Source: CAYTZH01 sp964442285
GTDB taxonomy: Bacteria; Myxococcota_A; UBA9160; JAFDET01
NCBI GenBank assembly: GCA_964442285.1
Contig: CAYTZH010000072.1
Span: 1 to 15,732 of the forward strand
DNA: 15,732 bases
Reading direction: 5' to 3'
The notes beneath the pieces are model-generated. The model worked only from the letters and a program-made list of their open reading frames with translations. It made no database searches and was not told the DNA's origin. Each line of letters opens with the position of its first letter. The stretch's first letter is position 1. Shown here piece by piece: positions 1-12,439 of this stretch. The translations under genes and the position numbers were made by a program.

Positions 1-3109
<3,109 letters not shown>

Positions 3110-3111
<2 letters not shown>

Positions 3112-3115
3112 GAGA
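3110..3115 (+). promoter_or_regulatory. Shine-Dalgarno sequence proposed to set the recG start
   Basis: AGGAGA overlaps the last two bases of the carB TAG stop. Seven bases (CGAGCCC) separate it from an in-frame ACG codon at 3123. No comparable purine-rich motif precedes the first in-frame ATG at 3204, whose upstream bases are GCCGACTTCCGGCAC. This spacing is why the longer, ACG-initiated RecG is preferred. Confidence 0.5.
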
Positions 3116-3122
3116 CGAGCCC

Positions 3123-5519
3123 ACGCCGTCGAGCCCGTTCGCCGACGCCCTCGAGGGGATCCTGGCGCCGCTGCGATTCGCTGCCGCCGCCGACTTCCGG
3201 CACATGGACCGGGTGAAGGACCTGGGCCGGAACGCCCGGGAGACCGCGGCGCGCGTCGAGGGGCTCGCGGTTCCCGAGGAGGCCCGGCGGGCGACGGCGC
3301 GGGTGGCCGGGACGGCGGATCGTCTCGACGCGCCGGAGCCCGACGCCCGACGTCGGGCCATCGCCGACGCGCTGGGGCGGCTCTCGCCCCTCGCCGACCC
3401 CGACTGGGCCCTCGGGGCCCTCGCTGCTCCGCTCTCGGTGCTTCCCGGTGTCGGTCCGCGTCGCGCCGAGACCCTGGCCCGGCGCGGTCTCGGGCGTGTC
3501 GCGGACCTCCTCTACCACCTGCCCACGCGCTACGACGACCGCCGCGAGCTGCTGCCGGTGGCGGAGCTCGAGGTGGGCCGTCGGGTCACCTTCGTGGCGC
3601 GGGTCCTCGGGGTGGGCGAGGTGCCCGGCCGCGACCGCCGGGGCCGGCGGCGCAAGCGGCTCGAGGCCGTGGTGGGCGACGACACCGGGACCATCCAGCT
3701 CAAGTGGTTCCACGGCGCCGACGTCCTCAAGGACATCGTGACCCAGGGCGCCCTGCTGCTCGTGACGGGCGAGGTGCGCCGCTACCGCTTCTCGAAGGAG
3801 CTGCTGCACCCCGAGGTGGACCTCCTGCGGGAGGACGCTGTGCCCGAGGACTCCGAGCTGCCCCGGGTCGTCGCGGACTACCCCGTGGTGGAGGGCGTCC
3901 CGCCGCGCACGCTGCGCCGGCTCGTGGGACTGGCGGTGGAGCGCTACGCGGATCTCGTCGTCGGACTCTTCCCGGCCGCGCAGCTTCCGGCCGCGACGCG
4001 GGCGTCGGCCGCCGAGGCCCTGAAGCAGGTGCACGCCCCGAGCGCCGACGCCGACGTGGAGGCCTTGCGGAAGCGCAGCTCCCCCGACCATCGTCGGCTG
4101 GTGCTCGAAGAGCTCTACCTGCTCGAGGTGGGCCTGGCCCTGCGCCGCGACCGCCGCCGGGCCGAGGACGGCATCCCCGTGGCGGGAGACGGGCCCCGCA
4201 GCCGCGGCGCGCCGTCCGCGCTGCCCTTCCGCCTGACGGGTGCCCAGGAGCGGGTGTGGTCGGAGATCCGCGCCGACCTCGCGCGGCCCCATCCCATGAA
4301 CCGGCTGTTGCTCGGCGACGTGGGCAGCGGCAAGACCGCGGTCGCCCTGCTCGCCGCCGTGGCGGTTGCGGAGGCCGGAGGGCAGACGGCGCTGATGGCG
4401 CCGACGGAGCTGCTGGCGGAGCAGCACATGCGCACCCTGGAGCGGCTGGCCGGGCCCATGGGACTGCGCATCGAGCTCCTCACCGCCTCCCGGCCGAGGC
4501 CCGCCCTGGACGCCGCCCGCGAGGCGTTGGCCAGCGGGGCCGTGGACCTGGTCGTCGGCACCCACGCCCTGGTCCAGCGCGACGTCCGCTTCGCCGCCCT
4601 CACCCTGGCGGTGGTGGACGAGCAGCACCGCTTCGGGGTGCTCCAGCGCGCGGCCCTGGCCGCCAAGACCCGGGGCGCCCGCTCGCCCCACGTGCTGGTC
4701 ATGACCGCCACGCCGATTCCCCGCACGCTGGCGCTCACCCTCTACGGGGAGCTCGATCTCTCGGTGATCGACGCGCTCCCGCCCGGCCGCGCCCCGGTCG
4801 TCACGGACGTGCTGCGCGAGGGGGAGGGTCGGCGCGTGGTGGAGCTCATCCGGGCCGCCACGGGCCGCGGCGAGCAGGTCTACGTGGTCTATCCCCTGGT
4901 GGAGGAGTCCGAGAAGCTCGACCTGCGGGCCGCCACCGACAGCGCCGAACGCGTGGCGCGCGCCTTCCCCGACCTCGCGGTCGACCTGGTCCACGGCCGA
5001 CTCGACCCCGCGGCGCGCGCGGCCGCCATGGGCCGCTTCGAAGCCGGCGAGACCCACATCCTGGTGTCGACGAGCGTGGTCGAGGTGGGCGTCGACGTCC
5101 CGAACGCCACGCTCATGGTGGTGGAGCACGCCGAGCGCTTCGGGCTGGCCCAGCTGCACCAGCTCCGCGGCCGGGTGGGGCGGGGCGACCGGCCCGGCAC
5201 CTGCCTGCTGGTGGCGCGCGGCGGCGGCGAGCAGAGCGAGGCGCGCCTGCGCGCCATGCTGGAGACCACGGACGGCTTCGCGATCGCCGACGCCGACCTG
5301 CGCATCCGCGGACCCGGCGAGTTCCTCGGCACCCGCCAGTCGGGACTCCCGGACCTGCGCATCGCCGACCTGACCCGGGACGCCGCGCTCGTGGTGGCGG
5401 CCCGGGAGGCGGCGCTGGCCACGGTCGCGGGGGACCCGCACCTGCGCAGCCACGGGGAGCTCGCCCGCGCCGTGCGCGCGCGCTGGGGCGAGAAGCTGGC
5501 CCTGGCCGACGTGGGCTGA
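3123..5519 (+). CDS. recG: ATP-dependent DNA helicase RecG
   Basis: RecG is a superfamily-2 double-strand translocase that regresses stalled replication forks and branch-migrates Holliday junctions. Counting from the first ATG (3204): an N-terminal helical extension (about 1-80), the wedge/OB-fold region (about 80-270; LPGVGPRRAETLARRGL, then YHLPTRYDDRR), Walker A GDVGSGKT with Lys377, the DEAH-type box DEQH at 472-475 followed by RFGV, motif III TATPIPRT, and the C-terminal helicase lobe with HQLRGRVGRG. Length is 771 residues from ATG or 798 from ACG 3123; E. coli RecG is about 690, while extended forms near 780 are known. The frame is open back to the carB stop and encodes plausible N-terminal sequence (PFADALEGILAPLRF) before the ATG, with no ATG, GTG or TTG in it. 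I therefore place the start at ACG 3123 behind AGGAGA; the conservative start is 3204. It converges on the lipoprotein gene with 10 bases between stops. Function is certain, start uncertain. Confidence 0.95.
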   Translation, partial: TPSSPFADALEGILAPLRFAAAADFRHMDRVKDLGRNARETAARVEGLAVPEEARRATARVAGTADRLDAPEPDARRRAIADALGRLSPLADPDWALGALAAPLSVLPGVGPRRAETLARRGLGRVADLLYHLPTRYDDRRELLPVAELEVGRRVTFVARVLGVGEVPGRDRRGRRRKRLEAVVGDDTGTIQLKWFHGADVLKDIVTQGALLLVTGEVRRYRFSKELLHPEVDLLREDAVPEDSELPRVVADYPVVEGVPPRTLRRLVGLAVERYADLVVGLFPAAQLPAATRASAAEALKQVHAPSADADVEALRKRSSPDHRRLVLEELYLLEVGLALRRDRRRAEDGIPVAGDGPRSRGAPSALPFRLTGAQERVWSEIRADLARPHPMNRLLLGDVGSGKTAVALLAAVAVAEAGGQTALMAPTELLAEQHMRTLERLAGPMGLRIELLTASRPRPALDAAREALASGAVDLVVGTHALVQRDVRFAALTLAVVDEQHRFGVLQRAALAAKTRGARSPHVLVMTATPIPRTLALTLYGELDLSVIDALPPGRAPVVTDVLREGEGRRVVELIRAATGRGEQVYVVYPLVEESEKLDLRAATDSAERVARAFPDLAVDLVHGRLDPAARAAAMGRFEAGETHILVSTSVVEVGVDVPNATLMVVEHAERFGLAQLHQLRGRVGRGDRPGTCLLVARGGGEQSEARLRAMLETTDGFAIADADLRIRGPGEFLGTRQSGLPDLRIADLTRDAALVVAAREAALATVAGDPHLRSHGELARAVRARWGEKLALADVG

Positions 5520-5529
5520 TGGGGCGGGG

Positions 5530-5778
5530 TCAGGAATCGCGCGGATGGACGTGCTTGCAGAGCACCCAGTGGCTGTCGACCACGCCCGCGCGGTTGCGCA
5601 CCGCCACCTTGCAGCGGCTTCCGTCCACGGAGGTCCGGAGCAGGACGCCCTTCCCGGACCAGTAGCGGCCGGCGCGGTGATCGACGTAGACCGGGCTTCC
5701 CTTGCGCGGCAGCCACAGGCAGCCCGCGCTGCCGAGGGCCAGGCCGAGGAGCAGGCTCGCGGCGATGGCTCGATGCAT
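5530..5778 (-). CDS. Small predicted lipoprotein, family not recognised
   Basis: An 82-residue protein. It has a short basic start (MHR), a hydrophobic segment (AIAASLLLGLALG) and a lipobox-like SAGC with Cys20, so it should be exported, lipidated at Cys20 and leave a mature form of about 63 residues. The mature part is basic and rich in aromatic and valine residues (SPVYVDHRAGRYWSGKG, HWVLCKHVHP) and has two further cysteines (Cys56, Cys74) that could form a disulfide, as expected for an envelope protein. Ser at -3 of the lipobox is tolerated but not the commonest residue. There is no strong Shine-Dalgarno before the ATG. It lies tail-to-tail with recG and downstream, on the same strand, of the ThDP-enzyme gene, from which the repeat and assembly gap separate it. 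I do not recognise a family and assign no function. The signal peptide makes it more credible than the shadow frames around it. Confidence 0.7.
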   Translation of the reverse strand: MHRAIAASLLLGLALGSAGCLWLPRKGSPVYVDHRAGRYWSGKGVLLRTSVDGSRCKVAVRNRAGVVDSHWVLCKHVHPRDS

Positions 5779-5841
5779 CGCCCAGGGGATCGGCGGATCG
5801 CACGAGCGGCTTGATCGCGGCGCTTTGCCCGGCTCGATCGC

Positions 5842-5896
5842 AGCCCTGGAGAACCGCCTCGAATCAGGCAGGGGCAGCCCTAGAGAACCGCCTCGA
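5842..5896. repeat. Left flank of tandem repeat (34-bp unit plus 21 bp of the next)
   Basis: One full 34-bp unit (5842-5875, starting AGCCCTGGAGAACC) is followed directly by the first 21 bases of a second unit (5876-5896, starting AGCCCTAGAGAACC), which runs into the N gap. The two differ by G/A at unit position 7. The whole 55 bases are identical to 5997-6051 on the other side of the gap. Units abut without spacers, so this is a minisatellite and not a CRISPR array. Confidence 0.9.
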
Positions 5897-5996
5897 NNNN
5901 NNNNNNNNNNNNNNNNNNNNNNNNNNNNNNNNNNNNNNNNNNNNNNNNNNNNNNNNNNNNNNNNNNNNNNNNNNNNNNNNNNNNNNNNNNNNNNNN
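5897..5996. other. Assembly gap of exactly 100 N
   Basis: The run of 100 N is a typical scaffold placeholder, so the real distance is unknown and may be zero. It lies inside the tandem repeat, which explains why assembly stopped here. The gene-free stretch around it (5779-6034) otherwise holds only the repeats and about 60 bases of GC-rich DNA (5779-5841) with several GATCG motifs but no convincing promoter or gene. No frame across the N run should be translated. Confidence 0.97.
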
Positions 5997-6063
5997 AGCC
6001 CTGGAGAACCGCCTCGAATCAGGCAGGGGCAGCCCTAGAGAACCGCCTCGATCAGGCAGGGGC
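5997..6063. repeat. Right flank of tandem repeat, overlapping the 3' end of the ThDP-enzyme gene
   Basis: Unit 1 is 5997-6030 (34 bp) and unit 2 is 6031-6063 (33 bp). Unit 2 differs by G to A at position 7 and by loss of one A in the GAATC/GATC segment. On the minus strand, unit 2 encodes the last residues (GPCLIEAVL) and the stop codon of the ThDP-enzyme gene. The repeat therefore looks like tandem duplication of that gene's 3' end, with the extra unit or units lying just past the stop. Confidence 0.9.
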
Positions 6064-7573
6064 CGTCGGCCGCCAGGCCCTTCTCGAGAGCGGCGACCAG
6101 CGCGTCGGCCGTCTCGACCCGCTCGCCGGGCACGCCGTAGCCCCGGGCCAGGGCCACCCAGTCCGGCGCCGGTCGCGAGAGATCCGTGAGGCCCAGGGCG
6201 GTGGGGCCGGGCTCCGCGACGCCCGCCCGCGCCAGCTCCACCTGCAGGATCCGGTAGCTGCGGTTGGCGCAGATCAGGTTCACGACCCGCAGGCCCTCCC
6301 GGGCCTGGGTCCACAGGGCCTGGGTGGTGTACAGCCCGCCGCCATCGGCCTGGAAGGCGACCACGGGCCGGTCGGGGCAGGCGAGGGCCGCGCCCGTCGC
6401 CACCGGCAGGCCCTGACCGATCGAGCCGCCGGTGAGGCCGAGGTAGGTGTGGCGGGGGCCGCGCTGGCTCTGCAGGAAAAAGGGGCCGCCACTCGTCGCC
6501 GCCTCCTCCATGACCACGGCCCCCTCCGGAAGGACCGCCGCCAGGGCGGCGCCGAGGGCTCCCGGGTCGAGCGTGCCGCTGGGGCGCTCGGGTCGTTCCG
6601 CCGGCGTCGTCTCCGGGTCGCCGGCCGCCAGCGCGTCGGCCAGGGCCTCGAGGGCGGCCTCCACGTCCTCCCGCGGTCCGGCCAACACCGCAGCGCGACA
6701 GCTGTCGGGTACGAGGTCGCTCGGGACGCCCGGGTAGGAGAAGAACCCCACCGGGGAAGGGGCGCCGGCCAGGACGAGGCGGTCGACCCGGGAGAGCGCG
6801 TCGAGGGCCTGCTCCGGGAAGTAGGGCAGCCGCTCGACGACGGGCAGGCCGCCCCCGCGCTCGAGCCGCGCCGGGAAGGTCTCGCAGATGAGGCGCGCGC
6901 CGGTGGCGGCCGCGATGCGCCCGGCGGCGCGCAGCGCCGCCTCCCGCAGGCCGCGGGCGCCGAGCAGCAGGGCGGGGGCGCGGGCCTCGCGGAGGTGCCT
7001 CGCCACAGCGTCGATGCGGGCCGACTCCACGGGGGGCGCGAGCGACCGCGGGCGGGGCGCGGCGGCCCGCGTCGCCTCGCCCTGGGCCACATCGCTCGGC
7101 ACCACCAGGGTGGCCACCAGGCCGGGCGGCGCGCTGGCCGCGGCCAGGGCCTCGTCCGCGTCCTCGGCCAGGGAGGCGGCGTCCCGGGCGCGTCGGAACC
7201 AGCCCGAGACCGGCCGCGCCAGGCTCTCGAGATCCGAGGTCAGGGGGGCGTCGAAGGGGAGGTGGGCGTCGGGATGGTCGCCCACCAGGTTCAGCACGGG
7301 CGAGCGGGCCCGCCAGGCGTTGTGGAGATTGGCGATCCCGTTGGCGAAGCCGGGGCCGTGGTGGAGCAGGGTGAGGGCGGGGCGGTCGGCCATCCGACCG
7401 AAGCCGTCGGCGGCGCCGGTGCACACGCCTTCGAAGAGGCAGAGCACGGCGCGGATGCCGGACTGTCGATCCAGGGCGGCCACCAGGGCCATCTCGGAGG
7501 TGCCCGGGTTGGCGAGGCACAGGTCGACGCCGCCCGCGGCCAGGGTCTGGAGCAGGCGCTCGGCGCCGTTCAT
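6035..7573 (-). CDS. Thiamine-diphosphate enzyme, acetolactate synthase large-subunit-like (IlvB/IlvX type)
   Basis: 512 residues with the three-part fold of ThDP decarboxylases/synthases. The N-terminal pyrimidine-binding domain has the cofactor-activating glutamate, Glu48 (LFEGVCTGAADGFGR). A central domain follows at about 190-330. The C-terminal pyrophosphate-binding domain has GGSIGQGLPVATGAA and the Mg/ThDP motif at Asp410, with Asn437 27 residues later (CANRSYRIL). The usual GDG is ADG here (Ala409); the metal-binding Asp is kept. From memory it resembles the roughly 515-residue group named 'acetolactate synthase large subunit', including mycobacterial IlvX, more than the 560-600-residue biosynthetic IlvB. 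No ilvN small subunit or ilvC is nearby, so a branched-chain biosynthetic role is doubtful; a decarboxylase or lyase on another 2-oxo acid is equally possible. AAGGGAG lies 4 bases before the ATG. It is transcribed divergently from hppA, with a palindrome 38 bases upstream of its start. The C-terminus looks complete although it lies in the repeat. Confidence 0.88.
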   Translation of the reverse strand: MNGAERLLQTLAAGGVDLCLANPGTSEMALVAALDRQSGIRAVLCLFEGVCTGAADGFGRMADRPALTLLHHGPGFANGIANLHNAWRARSPVLNLVGDHPDAHLPFDAPLTSDLESLARPVSGWFRRARDAASLAEDADEALAAASAPPGLVATLVVPSDVAQGEATRAAAPRPRSLAPPVESARIDAVARHLREARAPALLLGARGLREAALRAAGRIAAATGARLICETFPARLERGGGLPVVERLPYFPEQALDALSRVDRLVLAGAPSPVGFFSYPGVPSDLVPDSCRAAVLAGPREDVEAALEALADALAAGDPETTPAERPERPSGTLDPGALGAALAAVLPEGAVVMEEAATSGGPFFLQSQRGPRHTYLGLTGGSIGQGLPVATGAALACPDRPVVAFQADGGGLYTTQALWTQAREGLRVVNLICANRSYRILQVELARAGVAEPGPTALGLTDLSRPAPDWVALARGYGVPGERVETADALVAALEKGLAADGPCLIEAVL

Positions 7574-7606
7574 GAATCTCCCTTCCCGCGCCCCCCCGAG
7601 GGGCCC

Positions 7607-7640
7607 AAAAAGACTGGAAAATCCAGTCGTTCCAGTCTAG
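7607..7640. promoter_or_regulatory. Palindromic operator candidate with an extra half-site, between divergent genes
   Basis: GACTGGA (7612-7618), AAA, TCCAGTC (7622-7628) is a perfect 7-bp inverted repeat; a third half-site TCCAGTC follows at 7631-7637. Compact palindromes of this shape between divergent genes are typical operators of TetR- or MarR-type regulators, but no regulator gene is in the window. On the minus strand the hairpin is followed by TTTTT (complement of 7607-7611), so it could also act as a weak intrinsic terminator or attenuator in the leader of the ThDP-enzyme gene. A weak plus-strand promoter, TGGAAA (7615-7620), 17 bases, TAGTCT (7638-7643), would place the element inside the hppA promoter. 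Confidence 0.5.
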
Positions 7641-7744
7641 TCTCCGGCCGCCTTCAGGGTGCCCCGGAGGGGCCGCCTGCATCGCGGTGCCCCCCACCCC
7701 GACGCCAATCGACGCCTCACTCGCTCCGGGAGATCGCGGAAGAC

Positions 7745-9757
<2,013 letters not shown>

Positions 9758-9832
9758 TCGGGGGTCGCCACGGAAGGGGAGGACCGCCATCCGCGCGATC
9801 GGCTGAAGCGCGTCCTCGGACTTCCGGATGCC

Positions 9833-11128
9833 GTGCTGCTGGTGGTGTCGTCGGTGGTGGGCCTGGGGATCTTCCTCACGCCCGGCCAGATCGCCGACCT
9901 GCTGCCCCACCCGGGCCTGATCTTCGCCGCCTGGCTGGCCGGGGGGCTCCTCTCCCTCACCGGCGCCCTCGCCAACGCCGAGCTCGGCGCCATGTTCCCG
10001 CGCGCCGGCGGCGACTACGTCTACCTGCGCGAGGCCTTCCATCCCCTGGCCGGCTTCCTGGCGGGCTGGCTCTCCTTCTTCGTCATCTTCGTGGGCACCA
10101 TCGCGACCCTCGCCGTGGGCTTCGCCGCCAGCCTCGCGCCCTTCCTGGGCTACGGCCCCGAGGGCGAGCTGGCCGTCGCCATCGGGGTGACGCTGGTGAC
10201 CTCGGCCCTGAACTACGTGGGCGTCCGCTGGGGCGCCCTCGCCAACAACCTCACCGCCGGGGTCAAGATCCTGGCCCTGGCGGCCTTCGGCCTCGTCGGG
10301 CCGCTGCTCGGCGACGGCGATCCGGACGGCCTGCGGCCCCTGGTCGCGGGTGCCGCCGGGGCCGCGCCCCTGGCGGCCTTCGGGCTGGCGCTCTCGCCGG
10401 TGCTCTTCAGCTACCTGGGCTGGAACGCCACCGTCTACGTGGCGAGCGAGATCCGGCACCCGGGGCGCAACGTCCCCCTGTCCCTGTTCTGGGGAATCGG
10501 AATCTGCACGGGCATCTACCTGGTGGTGAACGCGGTCTACCTCTTCGCGCTGCCGATGGACGCGCTGCGCGGGACCGAGAACGTAGGCGAGGCCGCGGCG
10601 CGCTCGCTCTTCGGGCCCGTGGGCGGCGTGCTGGTGGCCGGCTTCGTGCTGGCCTCCATCCTCGGTACCCTGAACGCGACCATCCTGGTGGGACCGCGCA
10701 TCGCCTACGCCATGGCCCTCGACGGCCTCTTCTTCCGCGGGCTCGACCGCTCCCACGCCCGCTTCGACACGCCCCACGTGGCCATCGCGCTGCAGTGTGC
10801 GGCTACCGTGGCGGTGCTCATCCTCCTCGAGGGCTTCGAGAGCACGCTCCTCACCAGCGCCCTGAACTACACCACCTTCGCCATCGTGCTGGCCACCATG
10901 GCCGACACGGCGGCGCTCTTCACCCTGCGCCGCACCCGGCCGGAGCGGCCCCGGCCCTACCGGGCCTGGGGCTACCCCTGGCTGCCGGCCCTCTACCTGC
11001 TGGCCAACGCCGCGATCGCCGTGGCGCTGATCGCGGGCAGCCCCCAGGAGGCAACCACCACCGTGGCCATGCTCGCCCTCGCGCTGCCCTTCTACGCGCG
11101 CTTCGCCCGGGCCGGCGCCCGCCGCTGA
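9833..11128 (+). CDS. APC-superfamily amino-acid permease
   Basis: A polytopic membrane transporter with about 12 hydrophobic segments and the first-helix signature SSVVGLGIFLTPG (variant of the GSGIF substrate-binding break), then FPRAGGDYVYLREAF after helix 2 and NATVYVASEIRHPGRNVP in the middle, all typical of amino-acid/polyamine/organocation carriers of the LAT/SteT-like branch. Substrate cannot be told from sequence. The frame given starts at GTG 9833 (431 residues), but that begins inside helix 1. The same frame is open back to the hppA stop (9755-9757) and reads HPRDRLKRVLGLPDAV just before, which looks like the real N-terminus. No ATG, GTG or TTG occurs in that upstream part; ACG 9770 (452 residues, GGGGG five bases before) or CTG 9803 are candidates. 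It probably follows hppA on one transcript. Confidence 0.9.
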   Translation: MLLVVSSVVGLGIFLTPGQIADLLPHPGLIFAAWLAGGLLSLTGALANAELGAMFPRAGGDYVYLREAFHPLAGFLAGWLSFFVIFVGTIATLAVGFAASLAPFLGYGPEGELAVAIGVTLVTSALNYVGVRWGALANNLTAGVKILALAAFGLVGPLLGDGDPDGLRPLVAGAAGAAPLAAFGLALSPVLFSYLGWNATVYVASEIRHPGRNVPLSLFWGIGICTGIYLVVNAVYLFALPMDALRGTENVGEAAARSLFGPVGGVLVAGFVLASILGTLNATILVGPRIAYAMALDGLFFRGLDRSHARFDTPHVAIALQCAATVAVLILLEGFESTLLTSALNYTTFAIVLATMADTAALFTLRRTRPERPRPYRAWGYPWLPALYLLANAAIAVALIAGSPQEATTTVAMLALALPFYARFARAGARR

Positions 11129-11129
11129 G

Positions 11130-11145
11130 GCGCCGGGGCCGGCGC
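11130..11145 (+). terminator. Possible weak hairpin after the permease gene
   Basis: GCGCCG, GGGC, GCGCCG complement (CGGCGC) forms a perfect 6-bp stem with a 4-base loop starting two bases after the permease stop. An overlapping alternative stem is CCGGC-GCTT-GCCGG. No U-run follows directly, only ATTTCT and GTTTT some 15-30 bases later, so it is at best a weak or factor-assisted terminator. Confidence 0.3.
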
Positions 11146-11174
11146 TTGCCGGAATCCGATTTCTGCAATAGTTT
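11146..11174 (+). promoter_or_regulatory. Sigma70-like promoter candidate for the alaC-hom-thrC-ribE operon
   Basis: TTGCCG (11146-11151) and TAGTTT (11169-11174) are separated by 17 bases and lie in an AT-rich patch (about 11152-11189) that stands out in otherwise very GC-rich DNA, 66 bases before the alaC start. The -10 matches the consensus only at its key first, second and last positions. The location at the head of a tight operon supports it more than the motif does. Confidence 0.4.
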
Positions 11175-11239
11175 TGGGTAATTAGCCCTAGCAGGGCCGC
11201 GGCCCGACCCCACGCCGCCGCCCGCCGAGGCCCGCTCCG

Positions 11240-12439
11240 ATGTCCTTCCGTCACGACTTCCACAAGCTCAACCGCCTGCCGCCCTATGTCTTCGCCGAGG
11301 TCAACGATCTGAAGGCGGCCGCTCGTCGCGCCGGCGAGGACATCGTGGACCTGGGCATGGGGAACCCGGATCTCGCCACGCCGACCCACGTGGTGGAGAA
11401 GATCTGCGAGTCGGCCCAGAACGCCCGCAACCACCGCTACTCGGCGTCCCGCGGCGTGCCGAACCTGCGGGGTGCCATCTGCGAGTGGTACCAGCGCGGC
11501 TGGCAGGTGGAGCTCGACCCGGACTCCGAGGCCATCGTCACCATCGGCTCCAAGGAGGGGCTCGCCCACTTCGTGCTGATGACCGTCGGACCGGGGGACG
11601 TGGTGCTGGTGCCCGACCCCACGTATCCGATCCACCAGTACTCGGTGATCATCGCCGGGGGCGACCTGCGCACGGTTCCCCTCTCGCCCGGCGTGGACTT
11701 CATCGCCAGCCTGGAAGAGGCCATGTCGCGCACCTGGCCGAAGCCGAAGATGCTGCTGCTGTCGTTCCCGCACAACCCGACCACCATGGTGGTGGACCTG
11801 GCGTTCTTCGAGCGGGTCGTGGACTTCGCGCGGGCCCACGACCTGATGGTCCTGCACGACTTCGCGTACGCCGAGATCTGCTACGACGGCTACCGTCCGC
11901 CCAGCATCCTCCAGGTGCCCGGGGCGCGGGACGTGGCGATCGAGTTCACCTCGCTCTCCAAGAGCCACTCCATGGCCGGCTGGCGGGTGGGCTTCGCCTG
12001 CGGCAACCGGGAGATGGTGGGCGCCCTGGCGCGCATCAAGAGCTATCTCGACTACGGCATCCCCACGCCGATCCAGGTCGGTGCCATCGTGGCCCTGCGC
12101 GGTCCCCAGGACTGCGTCGCGGAGGCCGTGGGCACCTACCGGGAGCGTCGAGACGCCCTGGTCGACGGCCTCAGCGCGCCGGGCGAGGGCGCCTGGAAGA
12201 TCGAGAAGCCCTTCGGGACCATGTTCGTGTGGGCGCCACTGCCCGAGGCCTGGCGCTCGGCCGGCTCCCTGGAGTTCAGCAAGCGGCTGCTCGCCGAGGC
12301 CGGCGTGGCGGTGTCGCCCGGCATCGGGTTCGGCGAGCACGGCGACGGCCACGTGCGCATGGCCCTGGTGGAGAACGTGCACCGGATCCGGCAGGCGGTC
12401 CGGGGCATCCGGCGCTTCCTGCGGGAGTCGGGGGCATGA
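11240..12439 (+). CDS. alaC: Alanine (glutamate-pyruvate) aminotransferase, AlaC type
   Basis: A 399-residue PLP-dependent class I aminotransferase that interconverts pyruvate/glutamate and alanine/2-oxoglutarate in the cytoplasm. It follows E. coli AlaC almost from end to end: NRLPPYVFAEVNDLK, DLGMGNPD, TIGSKEGLAH, PDPTYPIH, the substrate/PLP loop FPHNPTT, HDFAYAEICYDGY, and the PLP lysine Lys241 in SLSKSHSMAGWRVGF; then DYGIPTPIQVGAI and VSPGIGFGEHGDGHVRMAL. ATG 11240 gives the expected N-terminus; GAGG lies 9 bases upstream. The last four bases overlap the hom start (ATGA), indicating translational coupling. Adjacency to hom and thrC is a recurrent arrangement and could mean use on another amino acid of the aspartate family, but sequence favours AlaC. 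Confidence 0.93.
   Translation: MSFRHDFHKLNRLPPYVFAEVNDLKAAARRAGEDIVDLGMGNPDLATPTHVVEKICESAQNARNHRYSASRGVPNLRGAICEWYQRGWQVELDPDSEAIVTIGSKEGLAHFVLMTVGPGDVVLVPDPTYPIHQYSVIIAGGDLRTVPLSPGVDFIASLEEAMSRTWPKPKMLLLSFPHNPTTMVVDLAFFERVVDFARAHDLMVLHDFAYAEICYDGYRPPSILQVPGARDVAIEFTSLSKSHSMAGWRVGFACGNREMVGALARIKSYLDYGIPTPIQVGAIVALRGPQDCVAEAVGTYRERRDALVDGLSAPGEGAWKIEKPFGTMFVWAPLPEAWRSAGSLEFSKRLLAEAGVAVSPGIGFGEHGDGHVRMALVENVHRIRQAVRGIRRFLRESGA

Noticed and set aside
5842..6063. CRISPR array
   Set aside because: The 33-34-bp units are directly adjacent with no spacers, and one unit is part of a coding sequence; no cas gene is present.
7661..7673. GCCCC-GGA-GGGGC hairpin upstream of hppA as a terminator or riboswitch stem
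   Set aside because: A short GC-only stem without a U-run; such stems are expected by chance at this base composition.
5702..7744. Upstream extension of the hppA frame through the N gap
   Set aside because: The frame is open only because of GC bias and because N is not read as stop. It crosses an assembly gap, runs antisense to the ThDP enzyme, and HppA proteins start at the first membrane helix (ATG 7745).
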